DNA of 64,000 nt from Uranotaenia lowii (GCF_029784155.1 NC_073691.1:128588714-128652713), one strand, 5' to 3'; counted from the first letter of the stretch, positions 49,293 to 61,996 are shown. Made by a program: numbers and translations. The notes: a model not told the origin generated them from the sequence alone.

Positions 49293-50297
49293 GTAAGTAT
49301 AATTTATGTGTAGCCAAATATCACTGCCTTGTTCGCTTGGTAAGAAAAATTTCTACGACCTTCCAAGTGCTAGCGATGACTCCGTAGTAGAACTTTAACT
49401 AACCTCCTGTCGGAAAAACAGCTGAAACTGGCCCACAGCCGAATTCGCGACACGTTCTATGCAACTATAGCCTACTACAGCTGAATCAAAAGCAAGGGAA
49501 GAAATGAAAAAAAATCCATCGCAATTGTCGGACCTGTCAAACAGGCAGAAGGGAAAAAAGACCTACTGCACTCCAGAGCAAACATTAAAAGTTAGTAGCT
49601 AGGCCTAGGGACTGCGGAACGTGTGGCACGCGCCTGGCCAAAAGGTCGAACGGAACCCAGAACAAGCGGGCAAGAGAGGAATTAGGTAGTAGGATCACAA
49701 GAGAGTGGACGAGGTCTTGAAAGTTGTGGAGCCAATGATGTAGAAACTGGGCGGCTGAGCGTTACGCCTAGCCAAGCCAGCTGTGAAGTTAGAATCGGCC
49801 AAGTTAGGACAAATAAAAGAGACCTACACTCAGTCGTGCCAACTCAAGTTGAAACAATCGAACGACTGACTAAAATGTTTCAAACTTTAAACTCAGTCGA
49901 AAGTCGTGGGTGGAATGTTGAACATTGTTGTATGTTTGAAGAATCTTTGAATCCTTTTGCCTTGGTATGAAATTTACAGTATAGTCTCTGCACAGTTATG
50001 GGTCACTTAGCGAATCTTTTTTACCACAAATTAACTTTTAATGAGCTTTTTGGTAAAATTTTATCTGTATTTTTTCTAATGACAAAAAATTTTGCAACCA
50101 CGCTTATCAAGGTTTTCAAAGCATCATCAAATATGTAGGTCGAAAATAAATTTATTGGTCATATAGATCAAGAGATTGAAAAGTCATCGTCATGAATGTT
50201 GAAAATTGCATCGAATTTTGGTAAAATAACGAAACTCTGAACACATTAATTAATTAGACTGGGAACAAGGAACTGGGACTGGGAACACATTAACTAA
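49293..50297. other. Non-coding stretch, nothing recognised
   Basis: GC-richer to about 49860, then AT-rich. Contains AACTGGGACTGGGAACAC-type short duplications just before the MITE at 50301. Confidence 0.35.
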
Positions 50298-50300
50298 TTA

Positions 50301-50602
50301 GAGCAAGTTCACTGGTGTTGAGAAAAGGTGGAAGAAGTTTTGACGCTTACGGCACATTTTGAAAATTTTGCCATGCAAAACCATTTTCAAGATATGTGGC
50401 CTTCTAGTTTTTTTACAACACGTGTTGTATTTTCGCATGCTGTGGTGCAAAAATAGCAATATTTCTATCACATAAGGCTTAAATAGAAACAGTGTTGCAA
50501 AAAAAATACAACGCCCCAAGATCTTGAAAACATTTTTACATGGTAAAATTTTCAAAATGTCAAAATTTCTACCACTTTTTCCCAACACCAGTGAACTTGC
50601 TC
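50301..50602. mobile_element. Harbinger-like MITE, family H copy 3 (complete)
   Basis: The best-preserved copy: GAGCAAGTTCACTGGTGTTG at the left and CAACACCAGTGAACTTGCTC at the right, flanked by TTA at 50298-50300 and 50603-50605. A 3-bp TTA duplication fits PIF/Harbinger. Confidence 0.85.
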
Positions 50603-50605
50603 TTA

Positions 50606-51478
50606 TACCGTATTCGTTTTGGTTCAATTTTGCACTACCAGTGTAGTGCATCTTTTGCTGTCTTGTGTTCGTTTATGCACTGAGTTTTACATCGGTAGTG
50701 AACTGAGCGCGGACGGTGGTAATCTCTTAGCGTGCTTTTTCCGATTCTCAGTTTGCTTCTGATTTCGTTTGAATTTATAAAAAAACGATTTTCGTTTTTC
50801 GGTTTATTCCATACGTTGGTGTGCGTGAAAACGAGCGCAATGTTTACATGCAGCTGTCATTTTGTTTTCCCTTCTGGATTTTCTTCACTCGATTCTTTAC
50901 ATCCGGATTGTCTTTTTTCGTGTTCAGATTGCACTTGCCAGCAGATAGTAGGATTTTGCTTGGCTGAGAGATTCAAAATCGCGGTATTTTGCTTTCAGCC
51001 ACAAACAGCTGTTCGTTGTTTTGACAAATTGATAACAGTATTGGTGAGCTTTCTACGAAACTGACTATCTTCTCAGGGCGACTCCGTCCGTTTTTCGTGC
51101 GAAACTAGTTTGCCACTAGAGCAATAAATGAGCACGATGACAGCAGTTAGTGCGCAACGAGGTTGCAACTGGTTTGCCACTTGGTGAAAAAAAAACACGC
51201 TACCTGAAAACATTCAGTGTAACTTGTGCCCTCACCAATACTATCGTGAACAGGTTGTGCTTCCCGATGCAATCAAATTGTATGGAAGCGAAAACAAATA
51301 TTGTGAATTTAAATAAAATTTTTAGAAACGTCGTTGGTGGACTGGCAAGAAAACACAGACTTCTGACAATATAGTACTTCAATTTTCTTGGTCGGAAGTC
51401 TTTCGGAAGTCGGAAGTCCTGACTTCCGAAGTAAAATTTAGTGCTGGCGCTATTATATTAGCTGGTGATGGATTGTCT
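50606..51478. other. Non-coding stretch, nothing recognised
   Basis: A plus-strand frame of 110 codons (50732-51064) has no domain. No repeat ends noticed. Confidence 0.35.
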
Positions 51479-51486
51479 GTCACAGC

Positions 51487-52258
51487 CAGGGTTGCTAACA
51501 CTTTTTTCCAAAATTCGGACAACCTTGAATATAAAAAAAAACAGGATAAACTAGGCTTCAATAAAAAACCAAACTGGTGATTTTGTTTTGCCTTTCTTAC
51601 AAAAATGTTTAGTTATCGATCAAAATGATATAATAAATTATGGGCTTTAGAACACTTTTTATAGGTATCTATCGATTCAGCTTCACGGTTTACTAAACTT
51701 CAAGTGAATTTTCCAAACATTTTCCCTATTGAGAAAAATATTCAATTATATACCCTATTTGTTGTGAGTAACAATCTCATCATGGCTCCAAAAAAATGAT
51801 AAAAAAGTATAAAAAGAAGTTAGAATACCAATTCTCATACGATAGAATCTGTGACAACAAATGGATTGATGAACCTGAACCTAAAAAAGGCCCCCTTTAA
51901 AAAACGTTATTCATTAATAGACTGAGTCGATTTGAGGTCATTTTCGATTTTCTCAAACCGTGGGGTCTTAAAAGTTTCGTTTTAGTTCCAAACTCATCCG
52001 TGATTTCATTTCAGAATTTTTAAGTAACGTTTACATGAAGTTTGTATGGGAAAATTGCATGTTTTGTACTGAAAAATCTACATCAATTCTGTCTCTTCTG
52101 TGGAACCAAGCCTGCGAATAGTTTTTGTGCCAATTTATATCCAAAGGAATTAATATCCAAAGGAAATTTTCTGCTGAACATCTTTATCGAACCGTAACTT
52201 CGTATCTTATTAGACAAAAAAGGCAAATCCTGACAAATCAGGCACATTGGCAACCCTG
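51487..52258. mobile_element. hAT MITE, family T copy 1, with family C piece inside
   Basis: Ends CAGGGTTGCTAACA and, reversed, CAGGGTTGCCAATGTGCCTG. Flanks GTCACAGC (51479-51486) and CTCACAGC (52259-52266) match at 7 of 8 bases. The left half of a family C hairpin (51919-52221) is embedded in it. Confidence 0.7.
51919..52221. mobile_element. Hairpin MITE family C copy 3, left half only
   Basis: AGACTGAGTCGATTTGAGGT through GTAACTTCGTATCTTATTAG matches the left arm of 39541-40138; the right arm is missing. Confidence 0.75.
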
Positions 52259-52304
52259 CTCACAGCTTGGTGTTTAAAGTTGGCATTATCGATTTCACGC
52301 ACAC

Positions 52305-52923
52305 AGCGCCTACAACGAATTCTACTTTTTGGACCGGAGAAACGCTATTGTCATCTGGCAGCGCAAATGGAACGAAGATGAGTTGGGTCGATGGCTTCAC
52401 TCGATTATCCCAAAGGTAAGCCTTAAACCCTGGTTCAATAGATTGGACCTGAGTCGGGATTTTATAAAAACATTTTCCCGTCTCATGTCCAATCATTGTT
52501 CCTTGAACGCGTTACTCTTTCGTGTTAATCTCGCTAGCAGCAATTTGTGTGGTTGTGGCCAGGGTTACCATGATGTCGAGCATCTTGTTTGGTCTTGTGA
52601 GGACCACCTTATCGCCAGAGCAAACTTAATAGATTTCGGGCCCGAGGAAAACCACCTAACGTTCCAGTGAGGGATGTGTTGGCTGCGGTGGACCTAGATT
52701 TTTTTTTTTTTTTTTGTAGCGGCCCACCACAGATTACATGTTCGAATTATACCTTTTCTTTAAATCTATTGATCTTCGTGTTTAATTACGTTTCCCCTTT
52801 TTCTTTATTCTTTTTTCCTCATCTATACAATGTATGAATTGTAAACACAAAAACAAGGGTTTGGCTCTTTAAAACCTTCGGTATGAGCCGTTTCAAATAA
52901 ACACAATTAAAAAAAAAAAAAAA
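52305..52923 (+). mobile_element. 5'-truncated LINE (LOA/I-group type) with target duplication and poly-A
   Basis: Perfect 11-bp duplications TTCACGCACAC lie at 52294-52304 and 52924-52934, and a poly-A tail ends at 52923. It contains the end of ORF2 and the full 3' UTR. Its 3' UTR shows the uninterrupted form of the region broken by foldback element 2. Confidence 0.88.
52329..52670 (+). pseudogene. LINE ORF2 C-terminal fragment
   Basis: Reads RRNAIVIWQRKWNEDELGRW, then RLMSNHCSLNALLFRVN and LCGCGQGYHDVEHLVWSCED, the Cys-Cys-His-Cys end of an RNase-H-bearing LINE protein. A frameshift near 52640 replaces the natural end; VRDVLAAVDLD continues in another frame. No catalytic domain is present. 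Confidence 0.75.
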
Positions 52924-53045
52924 TTCACGCACACCAGGTGAGGGAAAAACTCGATTTATGTTCGTTTTTGGCCATGACCAGGGTTGCCAACATTTTTTTT
53001 TTTCCAGAAATCAGGGAACTGGTGAAATAAAAATCAGACTAAACT

Positions 53046-53903
53046 AGGGTTGCCATCCGTCCCGCAAAAGCGGGACATGTCCCGCATTCCCGCTTTATCC
53101 TCAAAATGTCCCGCTTTTTTTTCTTGGAAAATTTTAAGTTCACTGACTTACACTTGTAAAAATTTAACTTTTGCCTCAATTTAAATCCATTGGTTCAACA
53201 CAGAAAATAGATACGTCTTTTTCCTCAAAATAAGCAGCATATTCAAAAGTTTTCTCGAGACAATACTAAACAACTCTTATGTTCTTATTTTGCATGACTG
53301 TGAGATTCTGATTCAGTTAAGCGTTTTTAGAGCATGTTCAACAAATGCAATGTAAATAACTTTCACAGAGCGTCACATGTTTTTGATGTGACGGGGCCTC
53401 CCAAGAAAAACACTCGTCACACGAATATGGGTGCTATGGCGACGAATGTGTTAAATGTTCTTATTTCATACACCACCTTTTTAGACTAAATTGTCCAATG
53501 GATACTATGATGGAAGTTTTCTTGAGTTTTCAATTTTTTTTAATCAAATTTGAAGTTTTGTACACAAAGGTTTTAAACGCGATATCCAATCCGCCAATTA
53601 CATGTAAGAAATAACTTCTCCTAAATAACGTGTAAGTTCGCGAGAACCTTGGAAAATAAACTTGATTATGGCAAAAAAACGTGAAAATAGAAGTCATCCA
53701 AGAAAAACTGAGCAAAATCCATCCGCGTAGCAAAAGCTTAGTAGGCTCTTTTAAAACAACTTTGGTTGATGGTTTACGAATAAGTTTGGTATTAAAATTA
53801 AGGTTTTTTGAAGGTATTTCTCAAATGTCCCGCTTTTTTCGGCTGTGTCCCGCTTTTTTTTTGAGAAATGTCCTCTTTTTTCTGAAAGTATCTGGCAAGC
53901 CTA
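53046..53903. mobile_element. hAT element, ends TAGGGTTGCCA, nested
   Basis: Perfect 8-bp duplications GACTAAAC at 53038-53045 and 53904-53911. The 11-bp ends TAGGGTTGCCA and, reversed, TAGGCTTGCCA differ once. Inside both ends are TGTCCCGC(T/A) repeats. It is 858 bp with no transposase. It holds a partial piggyBac-type MITE near its middle. Confidence 0.9.
53365..53450. mobile_element. piggyBac-type MITE, right half, copy 2
   Basis: AGCGTCACATGTTTTTGATG to GGCGACGAATGTG matches the right part of 46756-46980 and ends at TTAA (53451-53454). The left half is missing. Confidence 0.7.
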
Positions 53904-54289
53904 GACTAAACGGAAATTTCGCTCAAAGTGACCTTTATTCGGTCATCGCTCCTCATTTTCACTCTCTTATGTGTTATGAGCCTACCTGCTTGAATAATTT
54001 TACAGAATTAAAATAATCGTAAGATTCCCTTTAAATCCCTTTTTTAAATAAGAATTAAAGGGACTCTTTCGATTGTTTTGATTCAGCCTCATTTTCACTT
54101 TTCACTTAGGAATTGTACCTAATCCAGTTCCTTACTGCTCGTTTTTAATCACATTCGTAAAAATTAGGCAAAATCAGCAATATTTTAAAATATTAGGGAA
54201 ATTCAATGGCTCATCAGGTTGTCAGGCTGAGCCTTGAAAAATCTGGCAAATCCTGAAAAATCAGGCACATTGGCATCTCTGGCCATGAC

Positions 54290-55641
54290 GACGGTGCAAC
54301 ACTCAGCGAGTGAAGAATTATTAGTAGATAATTGTATCGTCATATTTTCTCGCACTAAATGATATATTATTGTGGTCTAAGCAATACTAGTGAGCATGAG
54401 TAAAATTATGCTCGCGTTTAGTTTTTTAATACATTTTGCTGTCAGACATGCTGAGAACAAAGCGTCCGTTACCAAGGGGGTCAATTGAGCCTTCTGGTGT
54501 GGGGGAAAATGGTGGTCAGCTACTAAATTCATTTGTTATAAACTGTTCTTAATCTGGTCATAACATTTTTAAGATATACTCTTGACTACCGTTCAAAATG
54601 TGAAAGGTGAATCGAATCCCAAATTCAACATAAAACATTTTGTCTGGATTTTTTATTAACAAAAAATACTAAGAATGATGGATTAATTTGAATAGACTTT
54701 CAAACGATCAGTTATTTAAAAACTTCCTACGAAATAGAGATCAAATTTGTGTGTTTCAATTAAAGTTCACATGTTTCATTACATAAACAAACTTTTTTTA
54801 TGCGATAAGTGGAAAATAACGACACGAACAATCTAAATCACACGGTATAGCAAAACAAGGGCCACATACAGTGTAAGGAACTCTTACTCCATTCGGAACT
54901 GTTCAATGGTGTCATTCTTAGAACAAATTCTCATAAACTAATTTGAAAATTTCTTCAAAAACATAATGGCACTAAGTAGATTAAAAAGAACGTGATTTAC
55001 AAATTCTTATAGAAATTTTGAAAATGAAAAATTATGATAGAAAATAACTGTAGGAAATAAGGTTAATCTAATGACAAAATACAAGAGACAAAAATTGAGC
55101 GCTATAGTTAAGCTTGAATGTTTATAATAAATAGTTAAAAAGTTTAAAAAATAACATTTAGCAAATGAGTTGTTAAGATATATTTGAAATTTGTTTAAAA
55201 CGAAAATATAGTAACATTTAGGGATTTAATTTTCTCAGAAAAAAGAGTACATTTACGTTAGCGTGCAGATCGGCTTACAAAAAGAGATGTAACGAATACA
55301 AATGTGAAGCGAGAAAAAACCGTCATTCTGTTGGATAAATTTGGAAGGGAAAGTCGCGGGTGTAATTGAGTTAACGTTCTTGAAAATTTCAAAAGTTTGT
55401 ATTAGTGTAAAGTTTCTACGAAATATTTATTATGGGTGACGACAATAACCATACAAATTTTGACTCCACAATGCAGAGCTTACTATTTTAAGAGCTTTGT
55501 TACGTCAGAGGTATGTTTTTGAAGGAAGGAATCAATTTCAAGTTCAATAATTGGTTTTTGTACCTTCTTCAAGGTTTATTTGAAATTCGATCATCGGTTC
55601 ATTCAGTCTGTAAAATCAAAGTCAGGTAAGACGGCGTGGTG
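54290..55641. other. AT-rich stretch, nothing recognised
   Basis: No gene, RNA or repeat is supported. A GTCAGGTAAGACGGCG phrase at about 55621 resembles the ends of the element at 28063-28611. Confidence 0.35.
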
Positions 55642-55643
55642 TA

Positions 55644-55929
55644 CACTTATGGACAAAAGTATGCGACATATGCTAACTAATCGCATTTATTTCAATTTAC
55701 AGTAACTCAAAATATTTTGTAGACCTTTGCATATTTTTTAGGAGAATAGGAAATGTTCTCTATATACGGGCATGACATTTCCTATACTCAGCTCTTCTTC
55801 TATAGAAAAGAGAGAATATATTTAAACAACGCAAATTTCAACAGAACAGTCAAAGTGTCGAAGACCTGAATGTAAAACAAAGGGTATTTAAATAGAAAAA
55901 AATGTGTCGAATACTTATGTCGATCAGTG
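55644..55929. mobile_element. Tc1-type MITE
   Basis: TA at 55642-55643 and 55930-55931. Ends CACTTATGGACAAAAGTATG and, reversed, CACTGATCGACATAAGTATT both continue CGACA. AAAAGTATTCG-like termini are typical of Tc1 elements. 286 bp, no transposase. Confidence 0.75.
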
Positions 55930-55931
55930 TA

Positions 55932-58902
55932 TGTCTTTGATACAGTTTTGATTTTAACTTTTGCTATCACTAACTCAAAAGATTGCTCCAGAAATGCCAT
56001 CGACTTCAAAACTATGCTAAAACCCTGAAAAATCTTATAATTTCTCATCAAATTAAAAAAAAAATTCTAAACAGTTAAAAAAATGCACATGGAAGAATGT
56101 AAGGCACTGATATTTGAAAAATATACATTGATAAAATAAACATGGTTGATTTTGTTAGGTTATTACAGGTGATTCACAAAAAAGTAAGTAAATGAGAGAG
56201 TAATAATTTTTTTTTTAAGAAAAATGAATAAAAATGCGTTTTTTAAATAGGATGTTAAACAGTTGTTGAAGAAATACTTTCAAACATTGTTACATTCCCA
56301 TGATAAAAAGGTAAAGTGACAAGCAAAATGTCCCACTAAGTCAATAGAATTTTGTAATGCCACTACCGCCAGTCAAAATTATTGACATCGAACCAGACAT
56401 AACGATAGTATTCATTTCGTGCCCCAAAAGTTGCTGAGGATGACCAATCTCCATTCACTTTCTCTCTCGCTGAGAAGCGCGAAACATTAATCCCACTAGA
56501 TATCCGACTAAAGCGATGCGGTACGATGACATAGTTTGTTTTGATCATCGGTGCCGTCACTCGTTCTGTCTGGTCTAATGAATTCATTCATCAGCCATTT
56601 CGACAGAAATGTTCCCAGGAGTGGGATTATTGCCATTTCACGCAGTAGAGTAGAACCATATAAATAAGTAAGTAGGCAAGAATAAACAAATACAACATTT
56701 TTCCGGCGACGATAAACAACGAATTTTTAATGTGTCCAGTCAGACACGAGCTATGTAGTTGTTGTTTATCTCCCTCTTTGCGTATCGCCAAATTACCCGC
56801 ATGATTCGGGTGAGTACTATTTAAAGAATAACAGTATTGGGAAAACTTATTCGAGAGCACTGCGCTACTTAACGTAGCCTCCCCCTCTATTTGTAAACCT
56901 TAGGTTTTCGGATGTGTCATCGAGAGATAACAGGCTGACACAAAAAAAGAGCACGCGTTGAACGCAGACAGAGTTCGGAAATAGCGATTTACGGATTGAC
57001 AGCATATTCAAGGTGAGTGTTTTTTAACCGAAATGCTGGGGTAGCTTATCTCAATTTTGAAATGACAATAATGTAGAGTTCGACTTTTTTTCAAAAAAAA
57101 AACTCCCCGTTTTCGTTACTGTTTGAGTAAGATTGCTATCCAGCTGTCAAGCTTCAGCTTAAGCAGATAAGTTATTCGATCAAACACGTACTAGCTCAAA
57201 GCTAAAGAATAACTGATATTGCACTAACGGAATCAACCGATTAAACCATTGACTGAAACGTAAAACCATACAATACTGTGCGTGAGAAATATGTTTGTTT
57301 CGATATTCGAATATCCCAGATGAGATTTTTCCTAAGGTAACTTCGATCCGAATCTGTATATTCAGTAATGGTAAATGTGTGAAAAAGTCAACCATTTAAT
57401 GAATAGAATGAACCATTCAAACGTCGCCAAGTTTGTTTTGTTGCTTCCATACTTGAGTATTAAGTCTTTCAGATTATACTATTCAGTCTTCGATGATTTT
57501 ATTTCATCGTTCTCTACATGCAACTTCCAAAAAGTAAGTTAAACATGTTTCAGTTCCACGAACGTTAGAGAGTAAAGTTACAATTCCAATAGCGGAGCTC
57601 CGCTCCAGCCAGACTCTTACTGTTAGTGTAAAATTTAACAACTAATGGCACCGCCGCAACGCAACCCTAAATCATACCGTATATGCGGTTGAGTGGCCTT
57701 CGGCTCACATAAAGTTTCAATTCGTGTATTTGCCTAGGAAGGTATCTATTCTCCTGCTGCATTGGAGCACAGTAGAGCGCGTTTCGTGGCGTAATTTTTA
57801 CACATCCACTTTGTAGTTGAACGTTGTGGATTCGGTCGGTCGGTATATAACTACATCTCTCTTTCGGCAGCAGCAGCAGCAACCGACTACTCACCATCAC
57901 AGCCTTTTATTGCTATTAGATGTTGCGTTATTTTGCGAACAAATTATCTCGCTCGAGTACTATTTATTTTTTGTCAGCTTCTGGTTGGCTGATGTGTTTT
58001 CATTCGAAGTCAATACAGTTTCAGACTCCAGATTGCGTACTAAAGTTTTGTTTTGCTCTTCTTCGTCTCTCTGTCTCCCTCTGACGCCATTTGTTATATT
58101 TTCACATGAGTACACCATAATGAATTTCGGTTCTCTGTAAGATTCTATAAAAGTAGTTTTTTTCTTAGATTAATTCCTATAGACACTTCAACACTTTCAC
58201 GCCATTCGTGTCTTAATATATAAATGTAGTATTTTATAGCTTATGGTTAAATACATGGTTGCACTGTATATCTAAGTCACAAGGAATCATTTGAGTATGG
58301 ATAAAAAATCCAGAATTTTGTTTGCTGATAATTGAAACTAGTAGTCACGGATTGGTGAGCATTTAATGCAAAAAGGTGATGTCAAAGCACTTAATATATA
58401 TTTTTGACCGAACTTCAGGATGTCTGACTGTAGCTTTGAAGCACAGCGTCTTTTTTCAGACATTCGAAATTAAAAACAATTGGCATCGCTGGAAATTCGT
58501 CACATTTATTAAGCGGAAAACTTTCCTCTATTCAATTTTAGAAGTTTTTCCATTCAAACTCCTTTTAACAATAATCAGAAAAATGGCTCCACAGACCCTT
58601 CAAAAGGAATCTACATAACTGATTTTCAAAACATTTAAAAACCATTTTGGACTGGTAAAATATCGACTTCAGCGATGCTGCTTCTGTGTTCGAAATTCAC
58701 CTTGAACCAATCAACAATGCCTTCGATGTAGGGTAGATCGTTCAAAACCCTGTGCCCTGGCCAGGGAAGTTCATCCATCAATCATTGTTTGTTTGTATCG
58801 TCCTACAAGTACACCGTCCGTTTTTCCTCAAGATAAGGATAACACACTCAGTGTGGTCTTTACGTAATACCCAATTCAATACTAGCACCACAAATGCCTA
58901 CC

Positions 58903-58942
<40 letters not shown>

Positions 58943-60002
58943 TTAAAGCAACTATAACGCCTGTAGTGACAGAATGAGGACAAATGAATTTACAGCAAGT
59001 CATGCAACATTTGTATGGTTTTCGGCTAGGCCCACTATTTGTTTGGCAGTGGTGCAGTATGAGGATGAGAGTTGATTTTTATGGTGTCGGGTATGACCTA
59101 GAGAGGGTTTTTAGCCTTTTCGGTGGAATATTCTACAGAAATTAGTGCGTACGTATGAGTTTCGGAGTGGCCGCTTCGAAGGCCGTGTTCCGGAAAGCTG
59201 GCGGTGAAAATGCGCCCTTTGCCATTAGCATCCGTTTGTAACCTTCAGTGAAGTTCCCCGGGTTTGGATCCACTGCATCTCGACATCCACTGGGGCCAAT
59301 CGTCAGGCTGTGGTGGTTGTGCATCGTTATAAATGTTGACTGTTGTCGGATGGGTGGATGGATGGAATATGGTGGTCGATGATCGGCTACGGCGATTGTA
59401 AACTCCGGCGACGTGGTGTCAAAGGTGCGATAAGGTGTGTGACTTATACGGATGAACGGTTAGCTTTCGCCGAACGAGGCGCAACGTGGAGCTGCCGCGC
59501 CATGTCCACGCGTTTGCCGACCGGGCTGTGATTTTATGAACACGATTGTGACGGTTCTATGGACGTTCGGTTGTGTGTTATAGTGTTATTTAACATTTTT
59601 TATGACTGGGTATGTGTGAATGGGGCGACTGATAACCAAAAATTAATACTGACTGCGAGAGCAATAACACACCATCCGTTGTAGAGGGTATTCATAAGAA
59701 TGGCTTGGGGAGAAGATGGAGTTGCAGACTAAGGGGGGAAGGCGTTGATGGTGTGGAGTAACATGAATGGGATTTCAGGGGGATGGGAAAGCGTTAACAA
59801 TTAGGACCATTTGATTGATTGATTTTAGACAGGCTCTGGATGTTTTTTTTTTGCGAGTTTCAGAGTTCGGCTAGTGGTGAATGATTGGCTGAAGGATGAA
59901 AAATAAAGAGGTTGGCCCGGATGGGTAGAATGGGTCTCTGCATGGCGAATGGGTTAGGGTTACAGGAATGTCGCTTCAAAAAATCAGAGATTCGTGACAC
60001 TT
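55932..60002. other. Transposon-poor intron stretch next to the host exon
   Basis: About 4 kb with no recognised transposon except the AAT microsatellite at 58903-58941. It is of moderate GC and keeps near-random open frames. Being free of insertions next to a coding exon, in a window otherwise full of them, fits selection on splicing or enhancer sequence, but that is inference. Confidence 0.35.
58903..58941. repeat. (AAT)n microsatellite
   Basis: Thirteen AAT units in a row. Confidence 0.97.
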
Positions 60003-60004
60003 AC

Positions 60005-60128
60005 CGTTGGTGCTGAAGTGAGACCTTTTGGAAGTTCCGTCGTCGGTCCCATCATCCAGGGGTCGTTTGCGGGAATCCCCTAATTCGGGACTTGGGCAGG
60101 TAGTATCCATTGCGGCATCTGCGGCCAT
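60005..60128 (-). CDS. ps: First coding exon of a Nova/pasilla-like KH splicing factor (partial gene)
   Basis: Nova/pasilla proteins are nuclear RNA-binding proteins with KH domains that bind YCAY clusters and control alternative splicing; that is family knowledge. Here the minus-strand frame from the ATG at 60126-60128 reads about 41 residues, including GDSRKRPLDDG and GTSKRSHFSTNG. The acidic/proline stretch, then SRKRPL, then (T/S)KR just before the first KH domain is how I remember the Nova N-terminus. The exon ends at 60005 with a consensus donor (G|GTAAGTG), leaving phase 1. The chosen ATG has A at -3 and G at +4; a second in-frame ATG lies six codons on. The frame stays open upstream to an ATG at 60270-60272, so a longer N-terminus of 48 extra residues is possible, but it looks like 5' UTR. 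No KH exon is visible in the window, so the gene name rests on this short motif alone. Confidence 0.6.
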
Positions 60129-61988
60129 ATTAATAACACTATCAGCGTTGGAATACACTTTGACGGATTGACTGTGGTTCGGTTGAGAATCGGAAATTGC
60201 GATAAAATTCTTTACGGTATGTTTGGAATTTGTTTCCACGAGTTTTGATTTATTTTTCCTGTCCACACACAAGACACACTAGGACTTTCTCCCTCCTACC
60301 GATTGGCTACTGGCGCTGTTGGTCTAGAAACACAATCTGTGAGCCCAGAGGCCAAACTCGGAACACGATTGAACAAGCTGGTCACTCTCTCTGCAATCAC
60401 ACTCATGCACAGCCACACACCGATTTGTGCGAACCACGAGCTGGCTGAGCTTGTATTGGATTGTGTATATCTTCTGCGTGCGCGCTCTCCCTGGTGGAGG
60501 ATCTGGTAAACTCACTAGTGCTGCTCTTGCTCAAGCGCGTCACCAGCCTATTCTACGACGTGCCAGAGACTCTCACTTTTTGACGTTTTGGGAGCTGTGG
60601 GGATAATTCCCGTGCAGAGCAGAAATTGATTTCACAAATTTTTTCGCACAACTTTTCGAAAAGCATCGAAGATCTTTACGCACTGTGGTTCACCTTTACC
60701 CGTAACTATCGAATTTCAATCTACCCGTAACTAAAGCGTTACCTAAGCGTTTCACAAAACTGGTTTTATCACACTTTTTTCATCTGTTGGAAATGTTCAC
60801 AGCAGCCAACGCACGGGGGGATTCAGAATTCTTCCACTGTCAGCTACGAATTCACAAATATCTACTTTCTGCCACTTCTGCTGTGCTACAAAGACTCTCT
60901 GAACGATTTCCCTGTCGAGACTTCACTTCAAATTTTATCACATATGCGAGCATGAGACGCGACAACTATTGCGCAAGTGCAGTACCAGAGCCTCAACATT
61001 CACACAATCACAAAAGCGTGAGAGATACAGGAAAGTTAAATAAAAACGAGGGGACACGACAGGCGCGAGTTATATTCGGCGGAGATTTTTCTGTCACTGT
61101 GTGTACGAATGACCAATATTTTTCTTTCCACCTATGCTTTGCTGCTGCTGCTTTTGTTGCTTTTTCTCGTTATGCTCTTCGGGTTTATTGGAGTCGATTG
61201 GTTTGATTCGTCATTCCACCACATGAAATGTACGTACTGTTCCGGAAGCTTAACGACGTATGTTGTGCACCAAGCTACTGCGTTGTGAGCACTGACTGGC
61301 TAGGCTTCGTGAAAGGGACTGAGAACCAACCACCGACCAAATCAGCGGATTAATCGGTCACTCATAAACTCGCTCAGTTTTTCCGAGCACGTTTTCCTCG
61401 ATGATCACCACCTACTGGTAAACCACTCACTCGCCTATGCGTGATTGAGCAATAATTTATACTACTTGTATTCTCTCACCAACACCGATTAAATCACTGA
61501 ACGAATCTTCTTAATCTACTGCAGTGGTCAGTCCTATTCAATGAATCAACATTCCTTGCTCACAGTCAATCATTGAAAAATGTTCACTTGTACTCTTTAT
61601 TTGATTTGGAAAACACTGTCAAAAGAAATGCTTACCTTTAACTCTATTTTTTACTGCTGGACAACTTACTTGCTAAGGTTTTGCGTGACTTTTCAAAAAG
61701 AATGTGATGTTTACTGTTACAAGTGCAGCAACGACAATGATAGGATAATTAATGAACCCAGAAAAATAAATAACATGCTTAAACACACACACTGGGTAAA
61801 TCTGAACCAAACCACTCACCAGCCAGTCAATGCACACATTGAAACAGTTTTCTAAATTCAATTCCAACTTTTGGTTTCGTTTTTCGTTTGTTTATCAAAC
61901 ATACTGCTGAGATGTTGCACAGGGTTAGAAACGGGCACACGGAACGGTGAGATACCAAATTGGCTGGGAACTTCTCTCTCACAGAGAG
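60129..61988 (-). promoter_or_regulatory. Upstream/5' UTR region of the pasilla-like exon
   Basis: No transposon or coding frame is recognised. On the minus strand the sequence directly upstream of the exon has a CCAAT motif near 60300 (GATTGG on plus) and an acceptor-like GTGTGTGGACAG near 60255, so the start codon may lie in an internal exon with a further upstream leader. Plus-strand frames here (60787-61206, for example) have no recognisable domains. A promoter position cannot be set from sequence alone. Confidence 0.3.
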
Positions 61989-61996
61989 CCGACCAG

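Larger units (their letters stand above)
52979..54281. mobile_element. hAT MITE, family T copy 2, split by another hAT
   Basis: Perfect 8-bp duplications GCCATGAC at 52971-52978 and 54282-54289. Ends CAGGGTTGCCAAC and, reversed, CAGAGATGCCAATG. Removing the inserted element and its duplication leaves about 437 bp, close to the 431 bp of copy 3. Confidence 0.9.

Noticed and set aside
56363..56587. Minus-strand frame with a protein-like stretch (YYRYVWFDVNNFDW)
   Set aside because: Looks ordered but I recognise no family and there is no splice support; left as possible chance.
60787..61206. 139-codon plus-strand frame upstream of the Nova-like exon
   Set aside because: No recognisable domain, no splice or promoter support.
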